This document shows positions 8,560 to 17,512 of a stretch of 64,000 nt of DNA, piece by piece. A program made the position numbers and the translations under genes. How positions within the stretch are numbered: position 1 is the stretch's first letter; every line of letters starts with the position of its first letter. The DNA lies in NCBI GenBank assembly GCA_965230755.1, contig CBDDLT010000011.1, positions 143,005-207,004 on the forward strand, written 5' to 3'. Source of the stretch: DATFJT01 sp965230755. Lineage in GTDB: Bacteria; Bacteroidota; Bacteroidia; Chitinophagales; Saprospiraceae. The notes beneath the pieces are model-generated. The model was not told where the DNA came from. It worked only from the letters and a program-made list of their open reading frames with translations, and ran no database searches.

Positions 8560-11500
8560 TTAAGTAAGCGGTATCTCGATAGATACAAGTGTTCCCCCCG
8601 TATTTTGGAATTGGATGCTCCCACCTATTTCATCCATGCGTTGTTCCATGTTTCTAATGCCATGTGAGTCATGACTGATTTTCTGCAAATCAATTCCCAC
8701 ACCGTTATCTTTTACCCAGATTTTGAACTGATCAGGAGTGTACAAATATCCCAGTTCAACTTCGGTGGCTTGTGAATGCTTAACCACATTGTGGGCTAAT
8801 TCTTTTACACAGAGCGAAATATTTCTTCTCTTTTTACCACTTATAATAATGTCCTCAGAGTATTCTCCTGGAATCTGGGCCTTGCAGTTTATTTCACTGT
8901 CTTCGAAAAAACTGACGAACTGTTCCCGGATGTGAGCGATTAGTTGTGGCAAGCTATCGTGCTGCGAGTCCATTGCCCAGATGATTTCGCGCATGTTTTC
9001 GACAAGGTCAGTTGCTTTGTTTTCAATTTTTGTAAGCGTTTCCGGAATTTTATGATCTGGAATAATGTCACGTATCTTATGACTTAACGCTCTTATCGTA
9101 TACAGTCCTCCTCCCAGATCATCATGCATTTCACTAGCAATTCTACTTCTTTCGGATTGTAGCGCTTCAAATACTTGTTTTTGTCTAGATAGTTCTCTTT
9201 CTATTTTTCTTCTGTAATAACTTCTCAATGCCAAGTAGGCTCCCAAAGACATGAGCAGAAAGAGGGGAATCATAAAGTATGGGTTTTGATAAAAAGGAGG
9301 TAGTACTTTAATGTCTATTTCCTTTAGTTTTCCCTTAAGGCCATTGGCATTTCTAGAATAGTATTGGAGGGAGTAATTGCCTGCCGGTAATTTTTTATAG
9401 GATATGGTTTCCCCGTTTTTGATGATTGTTTCTTTATGATCGTAGCCATCCAGATAGTAGTGTATTTGATTGAGCTCATTTCGATAGTTGCTAATTCCAA
9501 TGAGTTCTAGCTCTATTGAATTTTCCGGATGTTTAAGTCTCAACAGTCGATTTTCTATTAGGCGTTCATTGATGTTGGCCGGTGTATTGTTTATTTTCAA
9601 TGATTTGATATAGGTTTTAGAATGGTATGGATAAGGTTTGATTTCATCGGGTTGAAAATATAGAAGCCCTTCATTGGTTCCCAGCCAAATACTACCGTCA
9701 GTGGCTTTCATTTTAGCAAAAAGGGTAAACTCGTCAGTGGGCAGTCCATCATCTTCTCGAAATTGGAAGCTTTCTACTTTATCCGGATTGTAACTCCACA
9801 AACCCTTATTGGTGGTAAGCCATAATTTGCCATTATTATCTCCAATGACATGGTAGATTTTGGTATCATACAGAGGGTTGGCTTGAGAAAAATGAGCTTT
9901 GAACGCCCAATTCGATTCATCTAATTCATACAGTCCATTCAATGTGGCAAACCACATTTTACTGCTTTTCTCATCCCAAAACACAGAGTATATTTCAGAT
10001 GGAATTTTTAGTTTATGAACAAAGTCCAAATCTCCGTCCAAATTTCTGAAAATGATTAGATCATTATCTCCGTCGGGAAAAAAGTAATATCCTCTTTCAT
10101 CTGAATAGAAGTAAAATACCTGAGAGGTATCAGTAGAAATAATGGGATGCTCTATTCTTAGCGCTTCTTTATCTTCATCAATCCTCAATTTAAATACGCC
10201 CTGATTGGAAGAAATGATCATGGAGTTCTCTGAGAGATGATCGAAAGAGAAGAGCTTCATTCCACTCGAGCGATAGACAATGCTCCATTTTTTCTTTTGG
10301 TGATCGAAGCGATATACATTTTTGTCACTGAGTGCCCAGATATTGCCTGACCGGTCCGTGCATAACTTTTTTACTGGTTTAAAATCGGGATTTTCTTTGG
10401 GGTAATACTCAAAAGTATTAATGAGTTCTCCATTCAAGTCAAAGACCATAATGCCTGAATCATTGGTGGAACACCAAATTCGACCTTCTGCATCCTCTAC
10501 CATTGAATTGACCACGGCTTGCCTTATAATCGTATTCTTTAGAGGGCTGTGGAATTGATTGTTTTCAAGCCAACACTGATCAATTTTTGGGCTTTTTAAT
10601 CCGGCGAGCCAAAGATGATTCTGATCATCGATATAAACTTCTCCAAGACTGCGGCTACTTAAACCTTTTCCTTTTTTTTGGCTTTGGGTGAAATGTCTTG
10701 CAAAGGAGGATTTATTGATGTCAAAAACCCAAAGTCCCGATTCTTGCCCGGCCAAAAAGAGAAGTTTGTCTTTGTATAAGGCACCATCTCTTATGATATT
10801 TTCATAATTCTCTGGAAGAGAATACCTCGTGATAGTCCCGTTGTTATTTGGTTCAAAACTCAGTAGCCCTCGATTGGAAAAAAGCCAAACGGTATCCGAA
10901 TTTTGAATAATGCCGCCTAAAATTTCAATGGATTTTTCGGGGATATCAGATAAACCATTCCTTAAGTAATGAATCTTCCTCTTGAATTCTCCTTGCTCAA
11001 TTTCGATTAATTCAAAGCCTGAACCACTGATCCATGGACATGCGTATATAACGTTAACACTTCCATCGTAGCTTGTATCCACTATAAATCTTGCTCCCTT
11101 CGTTTCAGTATGTATTTTTTGGTTTTTGCTATTGATATTGTAGCTGATAAGGTATTTCCAGTCAGCTCGAACCCAAAGAATACTGTCTTTTTCAATATGG
11201 AATAGGCAATAATCATTTTCAATGAGGTTGCCCTTCTTATCTTTTAGTTGTAGAGATGTAAATTCTTTGGTATCAAGGTTGTATCGGTTTATTCCCTGGC
11301 TTGTAGAAAACCATATATTGCGATTGTTGTCAGCAATAAATCGGCCTTGGACATTTTTGCCTAATAGGCCTGAGCTGTTGTTTTGATTGGGAGAAAAAAA
11401 ATCCACTTCATACCCATCGAATCTGTAAATGCCTTCGGTTGAACTCAACCATACAAAGTCATCTTCGTCTTTAAGTATGAAGTGGTTGTATGAATTTTCT

Positions 11501-11610
11501 ATGCCCTGTTCACTATTAATATGTTCAAAGTGCAAATGATCAAAACTCGTCTGACATATACTACTAGTCATGATGAAGAATATGTTTGTAATCAGAAGTA
11601 CTTTGCGCAT
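8560..11610 (-). CDS. Propeller-sensor histidine kinase (HisKA_3 / HATPase_c)
   Basis: A 1016-residue inner-membrane sensor. A signal peptide (MRKVLLITNIFFIMTSSICQ) is followed by a periplasmic two-component propeller region (about 25-680, recurring GLLSFEPN, GLYELDES and GLWSYNP blades), a Y_Y_Y domain (about 695-770), one transmembrane helix (IPLFLLMSLGAYLAL, about 777-797), a HisKA_3 dimer-phosphoacceptor segment (ASEMHDDLGG, His829) and a GHKL ATPase (N-box ELAHNVVKH, G1 DNGVGID, G2 HGIRNMEQR). Unlike the classic hybrid systems it has no receiver or AraC domain; the LuxR-type regulator is a separate gene just downstream. The ligand is unknown. An unknown cytosolic protein gene ends 51 bp upstream on the same strand and may belong to the operon. 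Confidence 0.93.
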   Translation of the reverse strand: MRKVLLITNIFFIMTSSICQTSFDHLHFEHINSEQGIENSYNHFILKDEDDFVWLSSTEGIYRFDGYEVDFFSPNQNNSSGLLGKNVQGRFIADNNRNIWFSTSQGINRYNLDTKEFTSLQLKDKKGNLIENDYCLFHIEKDSILWVRADWKYLISYNINSKNQKIHTETKGARFIVDTSYDGSVNVIYACPWISGSGFELIEIEQGEFKRKIHYLRNGLSDIPEKSIEILGGIIQNSDTVWLFSNRGLLSFEPNNNGTITRYSLPENYENIIRDGALYKDKLLFLAGQESGLWVFDINKSSFARHFTQSQKKGKGLSSRSLGEVYIDDQNHLWLAGLKSPKIDQCWLENNQFHSPLKNTIIRQAVVNSMVEDAEGRIWCSTNDSGIMVFDLNGELINTFEYYPKENPDFKPVKKLCTDRSGNIWALSDKNVYRFDHQKKKWSIVYRSSGMKLFSFDHLSENSMIISSNQGVFKLRIDEDKEALRIEHPIISTDTSQVFYFYSDERGYYFFPDGDNDLIIFRNLDGDLDFVHKLKIPSEIYSVFWDEKSSKMWFATLNGLYELDESNWAFKAHFSQANPLYDTKIYHVIGDNNGKLWLTTNKGLWSYNPDKVESFQFREDDGLPTDEFTLFAKMKATDGSIWLGTNEGLLYFQPDEIKPYPYHSKTYIKSLKINNTPANINERLIENRLLRLKHPENSIELELIGISNYRNELNQIHYYLDGYDHKETIIKNGETISYKKLPAGNYSLQYYSRNANGLKGKLKEIDIKVLPPFYQNPYFMIPLFLLMSLGAYLALRSYYRRKIERELSRQKQVFEALQSERSRIASEMHDDLGGGLYTIRALSHKIRDIIPDHKIPETLTKIENKATDLVENMREIIWAMDSQHDSLPQLIAHIREQFVSFFEDSEINCKAQIPGEYSEDIIISGKKRRNISLCVKELAHNVVKHSQATEVELGYLYTPDQFKIWVKDNGVGIDLQKISHDSHGIRNMEQRMDEIGGSIQFQNTGGTLVSIEIPLT

Positions 11611-11661
11611 AATCCTTATGTATTACCATAAAAATAATAGTAAAATGGCTTATTCAAGACT

Positions 11662-12306
11662 TTAGACCTCACTCGTAGCGGGTCGGCGTTCAAATTCAAC
11701 TCGCTTCATATCACTATGTCCCTCGCCTCCATTGTCAGCCAATGCATCCCAAATAGGTGGACATCCATCCATAATCACGTTTCGAAATGGGTAACTCAAA
11801 TCTTTAAGTTCTCCACTACTTTCTTGGCCAGAAGTGTTTTCGGGCCTTGGAGATATAGAAAGGGTAAACCATTTGCCAACGACATTGGTCAAGTTGCCAT
11901 AATTTTCCTTTACCCCGGAGATAAATACTTCCTCTTCATTTCCGCCATATTCGTAAAGGCTTTCGAACTCACTTTTTCTGAGATAGGCAAAATCGAAGCC
12001 ATCCGACTCAAGTTTGTTGCGATACTGGAAAACATAGTCTTCGTAGGGAGTAGAAGGGGCGCTTAGATTTGCCGCTCCTTTCTTGAACTGTATTGGAATT
12101 TCTTCTCCGATTAGACGATTGACTCCTTCTGTTACCCGATATACTCTCAGGTTAACATTTGGAGCGCTACCTGGTTGGTAAACTCCAAAGGCTACACCCA
12201 CTGTTTCCGGAGTGTTCAAAATTTGTTCAATGTCATATTTTTTCAGGACTAAACCTCCTTCTAAGGGATTTGCTGAATTGTTATTATTTGATTTTAATTT
12301 CGCCAT
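11662..12306 (-). CDS. Unknown cytosolic protein, first gene of the putative kinase/regulator operon
   Basis: A 214-residue protein that I do not recognise. It has no signal peptide or membrane segment. The N-terminus is Asn-rich (KLKSNNNNSANPLEGG), the middle is beta-rich with many aromatics (VGVAFGVYQPG, YEDYVFQYRNKL, KWFTLSISPRP), and the C-terminus is polar with a single MDGCPP cysteine. It is co-oriented with the kinase and regulator, with only 51 bp before the kinase start and no convincing terminator between. About 105 bp upstream of its start lies the promoter box TAATTTTG with an inverted repeat 23 bp further upstream; the same arrangement precedes the four-gene operon at 28.9 kb. 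A role in the response governed by the kinase is inferred from context only. Confidence 0.75.
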   Translation of the reverse strand: MAKLKSNNNNSANPLEGGLVLKKYDIEQILNTPETVGVAFGVYQPGSAPNVNLRVYRVTEGVNRLIGEEIPIQFKKGAANLSAPSTPYEDYVFQYRNKLESDGFDFAYLRKSEFESLYEYGGNEEEVFISGVKENYGNLTNVVGKWFTLSISPRPENTSGQESSGELKDLSYPFRNVIMDGCPPIWDALADNGGEGHSDMKRVEFERRPATSEV

Positions 12307-12617
12307 AATTTAAATTGTTTTAGTGATTTAATGTTTTACTACTTCGGAATTATCCTTATTAAGAGCTCTCTAAGCATGAGAAGTCATAGCGCTACTTCTA
12401 TGCTTCCTGACAAAATTATCTAGAAAGTATAGTCAAGAGAATATAACTAAAGTTATAGCCTGGTGATATGGCTTGGTTAAAACCCCAAAACGGTGTTCTA
12501 TTATAATCAACTTGTAGGAAACCTAGATTGAACAGGTAATTCGTCTAATCCATCTAAGCGTTGATTTGCGGTCTGATGATCATTTGTGTAACTTCATAGC
12601 TCATATTATATCAGTTT
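12307..12617. other. Intergenic region between two unknown genes; holds an operator/promoter and a structured leader
   Basis: A 311-bp gap between divergent genes. The left half contains the promoter of the minus-strand gene, with its inverted repeat (12442-12457), -7 box (12411-12418) and a leader of about 100 nt. The leader can fold a hairpin at 12373-12404 (AGCAT/ATGCT and GAAGT/ACTTC stems around an asymmetric bulge). The right half (12460-12617) shows no recognisable promoter box or gene. Confidence 0.6.
12411..12457 (-). promoter_or_regulatory. Promoter with inverted-repeat operator upstream of the unknown gene/kinase/regulator unit
   Basis: On the minus strand the inverted repeat TATAACT-TT-AGTTATA (12457-12442) is followed after 23 bp by TAATTTTG (12418-12411), which fits the Bacteroidota -7 consensus TAnnTTTG. 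No TTTG is present at the usual 19-bp spacing, so this promoter probably needs an activator. The centre of the repeat would sit near -43, the standard place for a LuxR-family activator. The same repeat, gap and -7 box occur at 28705-28752. Confidence 0.6.
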
Positions 12618-14135
12618 ATGTCGAATTTTTTTATCCATTTTAGCAGACACCTATTAGGTCAGACCCAGAATTTTCGCTTAGTCTTATTGGCTTTTTGTAG
12701 TTTTTACTGCCTCACAGCCTCAGGCCAATATGATCCTGCCAACAATGCGAAATACGATCATTATAGGGCACGCTTTGATCAATATTATGTGGTCGTTGGT
12801 CCGGATAAGGGAGAATCAATCCCTTTTTCGACCAGGAGATATGTAGAAAAGGTGCACGAGATTAGAAGTGGCGAATCAACTTTCATGTTGGGCAATTATT
12901 TGGCTGTTTTGGCTCTGGAATACCAAAGGAGTAAATTTGACGGTAAGGATCTTGGGAAACTTAAAAAAGAACTTTTTTACGCGATGACTGCCGTTAATCG
13001 CCTAGATTACTACGCGGAAACCTATGATAAATCAGGGAATTATGCTCCAGAACTCAATGGCTTTTTTGTCAGAGAGGATATTCCTCAGGGCTTTCTTAAA
13101 AAGCATCAGGATCATCTCAACGCACGATTGAATACGATCGAAAAATCAGAATACTATGTCAGAGGTAAGGCTACAATTTTACCCATTTCTAAGAATAGAG
13201 AAGAAAATCCTCCGGAGCGACCTACATTACCTCATCGAAACATGTCTCAAGATCATGCAATTAGGTTGATGTGGGGATTGTATTTGGTTCATCATTTTGT
13301 AGATGACAAGGCTCATTATGTAAACCAAACTTTCCTCGATGGTGAAAAACAACTGAGAATAGAAGCTAAGAATATTATTCTTAGAATGATCGATCATTTC
13401 GAAAAGAATAAATGGCGCATCACTCGTCCGAATGGAGAAAAGGTCAGAAGAGGAGCTCAGGTATACATTTTTAAGAAGGAGTTGTCGAGATTAAAGAAAA
13501 ACTTACAGAAAGATGGACGCGGTTTAAAAAAGAAGAAAATGAGTTTCTCTTATGGCTTCTTCAACAAGGGAGTATTTGGCCTGAAAAATGCCAATGCCTG
13601 GATGAACGGAAGAATGCAAATGGAAACGCAAAATCTTTCAGGAAACTCCTACAGAGCGTGGAATCGATGCTATGACTTTGGATATGAGCCATACTTTATT
13701 CCCTACGGAATATTGGTGCACAATTGGCCAATTCGAGAGGATAGAAAAGCAGAGCTAAAGAAAATCATGGAGTTCTATCTCAATATGGCACCGTGTGAAG
13801 GTAATTTTTATCACAGCGATGGCGATTTCAGTAGCTATGGTTGGGCTACTCCTGATAGAACGGAGAGGCCACTAGAGGATACCTATTTTGGCATTTTTGA
13901 AAAAGGAAATTACTCTGGTCTCGATTTTATGTTGATGTTTAATCTCTATGATTTATTGTATCGAAATGAAACCAAAAATCATTCGAAGAAAAATACTCCT
14001 TGCAACTTAGACTGTAATTATCTCAATCGGGATATTCTCGATCAAGAAATGAAAAGGGTGCTGAAGAGTATGAAAAAATCCCTGGTAAAAGAAAAACAAG
14101 CTATCATAGAAAGACTCGAGAGTGCTTGTCAGTAG
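12618..14135 (+). CDS. Unknown secreted protein
   Basis: A 505-residue protein that I do not recognise. It has an N-terminal signal peptide (about residues 20-37, ending LTASGQ) preceded by a rather long hydrophilic start. The mature protein is rich in aromatic and basic residues, starts QYDPANNAKYDHYRARFDQYYVVVG, and looks mainly helical, with Lys-rich segments near residues 285-310 and a C-terminal basic helix. A cysteine cluster (NTPCNLDCNY) near residue 460 could form a disulfide. A repeated aromatic pattern (MLGNYLAVLALEYQ, HAIRLMWGLYLVHHFVD) hints at an alpha/alpha-barrel-like fold, which is speculative. Its stop overlaps the end of the convergent NupC gene by 7 bp. Confidence 0.7.
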   Translation: MSNFFIHFSRHLLGQTQNFRLVLLAFCSFYCLTASGQYDPANNAKYDHYRARFDQYYVVVGPDKGESIPFSTRRYVEKVHEIRSGESTFMLGNYLAVLALEYQRSKFDGKDLGKLKKELFYAMTAVNRLDYYAETYDKSGNYAPELNGFFVREDIPQGFLKKHQDHLNARLNTIEKSEYYVRGKATILPISKNREENPPERPTLPHRNMSQDHAIRLMWGLYLVHHFVDDKAHYVNQTFLDGEKQLRIEAKNIILRMIDHFEKNKWRITRPNGEKVRRGAQVYIFKKELSRLKKNLQKDGRGLKKKKMSFSYGFFNKGVFGLKNANAWMNGRMQMETQNLSGNSYRAWNRCYDFGYEPYFIPYGILVHNWPIREDRKAELKKIMEFYLNMAPCEGNFYHSDGDFSSYGWATPDRTERPLEDTYFGIFEKGNYSGLDFMLMFNLYDLLYRNETKNHSKKNTPCNLDCNYLNRDILDQEMKRVLKSMKKSLVKEKQAIIERLESACQ

Positions 14136-15430
14136 ATCACCCCGGCTATGGCGGCGGTCGTAAAACAAGCAATGGTTCCACCAATCAATGCTTTCAATCC
14201 GAATTTTGTTAAGTTCTCTCTCTGCCCTGGAGCAATTGCGCTAATTCCTCCAATTTGGATTCCAATAGAAGCGAAGTTGCTAAACCCACATAAGGCATAA
14301 GTGGCAATAATTAGGGATTTCGGGTGTAGCTCAATACCAGCGGCTCTTAGATTGTTGAGCTCAGCATAGGCGACAAATTCATTGATGACCGTTTTTTGCC
14401 CCAGAAGTTGACCGATCAGTAGCATGTCATGAGAAGGGGTGCCCAATAACCAAGCAAAGGGCGCAAATATTAGACCTAAGAGATAGGTGAAGCTCAGACC
14501 TTCATACCTTCCATCGGTATAATCCGCTACTACTTCATTCAGTCCCGTCCAGTCCCCAACAGTACTGAGAAGGACTTGATTGGCCATATAGATTAGAGCT
14601 GTGAAAACCAATAACATCGCTCCTACATTAACGGCTAACCTCATTCCATCTGTGGTTCCACGACTGATCGCATCCAATATATTAGTGGATTGCGTCTCGT
14701 TGATTTCAACTTCCTCGTCGACTACATGGTCGGGATCCTCGGGGAAGAGAATTTTAGCCGCAACTATAGCAGCAGGAGCACTCATGATTGATGCGGTAAG
14801 AAGATGTTTGGCGAAATAAGCTTGCTGTACCGGATCATCTCCTCCTAAATAACCGACAAATGCAGTAAATACACTACCGGCGATCGTTGCCATTCCTCCG
14901 GTCATAAGGCATAGGACCTCAGACCTGGTCATATTCTCGATATAGGGTTTAACAACGAGCGGTGCCTCCGTTTGCCCTATGAAAACATTGGCTGCTGCTG
15001 CAAGACTTTCCGGACCGCTCAAGCCCATACTTTTCGTCATCACCCAAGCTACGGCCTGAATAATTTTTTGGAGTACTCCGATATAGTAAAGTATTGAGGT
15101 TAGAGCAGAAAAGAAGACTATTGTCGGCAACACCCTAAAAGCGAAAATCATCCCGAAACTATTCATGTCGGTGACCAGGCTTCCGAATAAAAATTGGGCT
15201 CCGGCATCTGAGTAAGAGAGTATTTGGGTGAAAAAACCAGCAATGTAGTCGAAAATATAACTGACAAAGGGAACCTTAAGAATCATAAAGGCCAAAAGGA
15301 TTTGTAGTCCGATGCCTGAAAAAACCAATCTCCAATTGACATCCTTTTTACGCGAACTCAATAAGTAGCAAATACCGAGTAAAACAGCAATACACAAAGT
15401 TCCTCGTAGAATATCAATCACAATCGACAT
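14129..15430 (-). CDS. nupC: NupC-type concentrative nucleoside transporter
   Basis: A 433-residue polytopic membrane protein. It carries the CNT family signatures GLSGPESLAAAANVFIGQTEAPLVV (cation/nucleoside binding, helix hairpin 1), the GGMATIAGSVFTAFVGYLG motif and CGFSNFASIGIQIGG (hairpin 2). CNT proteins import nucleosides with sodium or protons. The length is close to that of E. coli NupC (400), with extra sequence at the N-terminus and in the central loop. It is transcribed divergently from the uridine kinase gene, which makes import and phosphorylation of pyrimidine nucleosides a likely joint function. Confidence 0.92.
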   Translation of the reverse strand: MSIVIDILRGTLCIAVLLGICYLLSSRKKDVNWRLVFSGIGLQILLAFMILKVPFVSYIFDYIAGFFTQILSYSDAGAQFLFGSLVTDMNSFGMIFAFRVLPTIVFFSALTSILYYIGVLQKIIQAVAWVMTKSMGLSGPESLAAAANVFIGQTEAPLVVKPYIENMTRSEVLCLMTGGMATIAGSVFTAFVGYLGGDDPVQQAYFAKHLLTASIMSAPAAIVAAKILFPEDPDHVVDEEVEINETQSTNILDAISRGTTDGMRLAVNVGAMLLVFTALIYMANQVLLSTVGDWTGLNEVVADYTDGRYEGLSFTYLLGLIFAPFAWLLGTPSHDMLLIGQLLGQKTVINEFVAYAELNNLRAAGIELHPKSLIIATYALCGFSNFASIGIQIGGISAIAPGQRENLTKFGLKALIGGTIACFTTAAIAGVIY

Positions 15431-15450
15431 AGTCCCAAATTTAGTTTGAT

Positions 15451-15480
15451 CAAATTTAACATAAGTTTATTTGATACAAA
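15451..15480 (-). promoter_or_regulatory. Probable promoter of the nucleoside transporter gene
   Basis: On the minus strand TTTG (15480-15477), an 18-bp gap and TAAATTTG (15458-15451) fit the Bacteroidota -33/-7 consensus and lie 20 bp upstream of the start codon. Transcription would begin about 13 nt before the ATG. Confidence 0.45.
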
Positions 15481-15517
15481 AATTAGTAGGATTGAGCAGG
15501 GATGGGTAATTTTGGAA

Positions 15518-16138
15518 ATGCAAAAAAAGAGACCATTTGTGATCGGTGTTTCCGGAGGTAGCGGCTCGGGAAAGTCCAGTTTTGTCGAGCAATTGAAAAA
15601 GAGATTCGAAAAAGATGAAGTTTGTTTTCTTTCCCAAGATATGTACTATAAACCCCGGCATGAGCAGGAAACAGATGGTCAAGGAGTAAAGAATTTTGAC
15701 AAACCGGAGAGCATACTACGAGAAGAATTTCATCGTGATGTTTTAAGATTAATGGAGGGCGAAAAAGTCATTCGAGAAGAATATACTTTTAATAATAGCC
15801 TAAAAAAGGCACAAACTTTCAGCTATTCTCCCGGAAAAATTTTGGTTTTAGAAGGTTTATTCGTTTTTCATTTTAGGGAAATATTCGATCTACTTGACCT
15901 TTCAGTATTTATTCATGCCAGAGAAGATTTAAAAATAATACGCAGGATACTCAGAGATCAGGAAGAGAGAAATTATCCTTTGGATGATGTATTGTACCGA
16001 TATCAGCATCATGTTTCCCCTAGCTATCAGTCCTATATATTGCCTTATCGCGACGAAGTAGATATCGTTGTGAATAACAACAAGAATTTTGAAAAAGGAC
16101 TCTTTGTTGTGGAATCTGTGATAGAGAAGTTGTTATGA
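15518..16138 (+). CDS. udk: Uridine kinase
   Basis: Phosphorylates uridine and cytidine to UMP and CMP in pyrimidine salvage. With the ATG at 15518 the protein has 206 residues, the usual Udk length, and begins MQKKRPFVIGVSGGSGSGKS, placing the P-loop at residues 10-18 as in the family; the longer frame back to 15446 adds 24 residues with no family counterpart. Other features are the SQDMYYKP substrate motif, the NFDKPES segment and RRILRDQEERNYPLDDV with the family's lid arginines. The divergent neighbour is a nucleoside transporter. Confidence 0.92.
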   Translation: MQKKRPFVIGVSGGSGSGKSSFVEQLKKRFEKDEVCFLSQDMYYKPRHEQETDGQGVKNFDKPESILREEFHRDVLRLMEGEKVIREEYTFNNSLKKAQTFSYSPGKILVLEGLFVFHFREIFDLLDLSVFIHAREDLKIIRRILRDQEERNYPLDDVLYRYQHHVSPSYQSYILPYRDEVDIVVNNNKNFEKGLFVVESVIEKLL

Positions 16139-16208
16139 TATAGTGAGACTGCATTGTTTGGACCTTTTCTTATGATTTTATAGTATAAAACCATTCAATG
16201 AGGCTCCC

Positions 16209-17027
16209 GTGGGAATTTTTAAGAATATAAGGAAACTATACGCTCCACTTCAACCCACCGTCCAAAGGTCTGGTGGAGAGGTGGTATATACTGAATTTTC
16301 TCCTCACGAAGAATTACGGAATTTTATCTATTGTTATTGGGAGTTAAGAACGACCAAGCAATTGGAGGCTCCATTCACTTACCGAGTGGTCACCGATGGT
16401 TGTATTGATATATTTTTTGAAATTCGCGATCCCAGCATAAATTTGATCATGGGATTCTGCAAAGAATATACGGAATTTCATTTGGAAAGCTCCTTTCATT
16501 ACGTAGGGATTCGGTTTCTGCCTACCATTTTTCCTCAAGCATTTAAGGTTGACGCATCTACGCTCAGTAATCAATTTCAATTACTGAATTCAGTATCGCC
16601 TGCTACATCTGATTTCATTTCAAGCTATGTCGGTAATTCGATGGATGCACCTCAAATTACTGCGTGTTTTAATGATTATTTTCTGGAAGTCATTAACGAT
16701 AAAAATTTTGATGATGATGCCAGATTGTATGATGCCATTGATGTTATTTTAAAGAATTTTGGCGTTGTTAATCTAAAGGATGAAATCAATACGGGTATAA
16801 GTCATCGACAATTGAGAAGATTGTTCAACTATTATATTGGAGCGACACCCAAGTCATTCAGTAAAGTAGTGCAATTCCAAAATATATTGAAAGCAAAGCC
16901 TTCGACTCAAAGTATTAAAAAGAATAAGCTATTCTATGATTTGGGCTATTATGACCAAGCTCATTTTATCAAGGACTTTAAGAATTTTTACGGAGTTACC
17001 CCTTCCAAAGCATTTGGCAGAGAATAG
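16209..17027 (+). CDS. AraC-family transcriptional regulator with DUF6597-type N-terminus
   Basis: A 272-residue regulator with a GTG start. The N-terminal ~160 residues (EELRNFIYCYWELR, VVTDGCIDIFFEI, VGIRFLPTIFPQAF) match the DUF6597 sensing domain common in front of AraC helix-turn-helix domains. The C-terminal ~95 residues hold the double HTH (ISHRQLRRLFNYYIGATPKSFSKVVQFQNIL and DLGYYDQAHFIKDFKNFYGVTPSKAF). It is followed after 75 bp by a VOC-family gene, a recurrent pairing in Bacteroidota; the regulator probably controls it. The inducer is unknown. Confidence 0.88.
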   Translation: MGIFKNIRKLYAPLQPTVQRSGGEVVYTEFSPHEELRNFIYCYWELRTTKQLEAPFTYRVVTDGCIDIFFEIRDPSINLIMGFCKEYTEFHLESSFHYVGIRFLPTIFPQAFKVDASTLSNQFQLLNSVSPATSDFISSYVGNSMDAPQITACFNDYFLEVINDKNFDDDARLYDAIDVILKNFGVVNLKDEINTGISHRQLRRLFNYYIGATPKSFSKVVQFQNILKAKPSTQSIKKNKLFYDLGYYDQAHFIKDFKNFYGVTPSKAFGRE

Positions 17028-17102
17028 TTGTCCGTTTTTTACAATATTTCGGTGGCAGACTACCCCATATTTGTGATATCGTTAATTAAAAAACAAATTG
17101 TC

Positions 17103-17483
17103 ATGAAATTAAATGCAGGTGTAATAACAGAAAACTTGGCCGAGACTAAGGCTTTCTATACAGAGAATTTAGGTTTTGGTGTCACTTTTGAAAATGAATT
17201 TTATCTTCTGATGCATACGCCCAATAAACAAGCAGAGCTCTCTTTTCTTTTACCCAATCACCCAACACAGCAAAGTTTTTTTCATGCCCCTTATGGTGGT
17301 AAGGGGATGTATCTAACCATTGAGATAGATGAAGTTGATTCACTATACCAGGAATTAAAGAGTAAAGGAGTTGAGATTAAGGTGGAATTAAGAGATGAAC
17401 CATGGGGAGACCGGCATTTTTCCATCGAAGATCCAAACGGAATAGGAATAGATATTGTAAAATATACTGCCCCTGAAGAATGA
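17103..17483 (+). CDS. VOC-superfamily (glyoxalase-like) protein
   Basis: A 126-residue protein starting MKLNAGVITENLAETKAFYT; the open frame extends upstream to a TTG at 17028, but the ATG at 17103 gives the standard VOC N-terminus. The two beta-alpha-beta-beta-beta modules are recognisable (residues 1-55 and 70-122), ending with the common FSIEDPNGIGIDIVKY strand. VOC proteins include glyoxalases, dioxygenases and antibiotic-binding proteins; no substrate can be assigned. It is probably co-transcribed with the upstream AraC gene. Confidence 0.85.
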   Translation: MKLNAGVITENLAETKAFYTENLGFGVTFENEFYLLMHTPNKQAELSFLLPNHPTQQSFFHAPYGGKGMYLTIEIDEVDSLYQELKSKGVEIKVELRDEPWGDRHFSIEDPNGIGIDIVKYTAPEE

Positions 17484-17512
17484 GAGTAAATTCTTAATTA
17501 TTGATGGTGATG

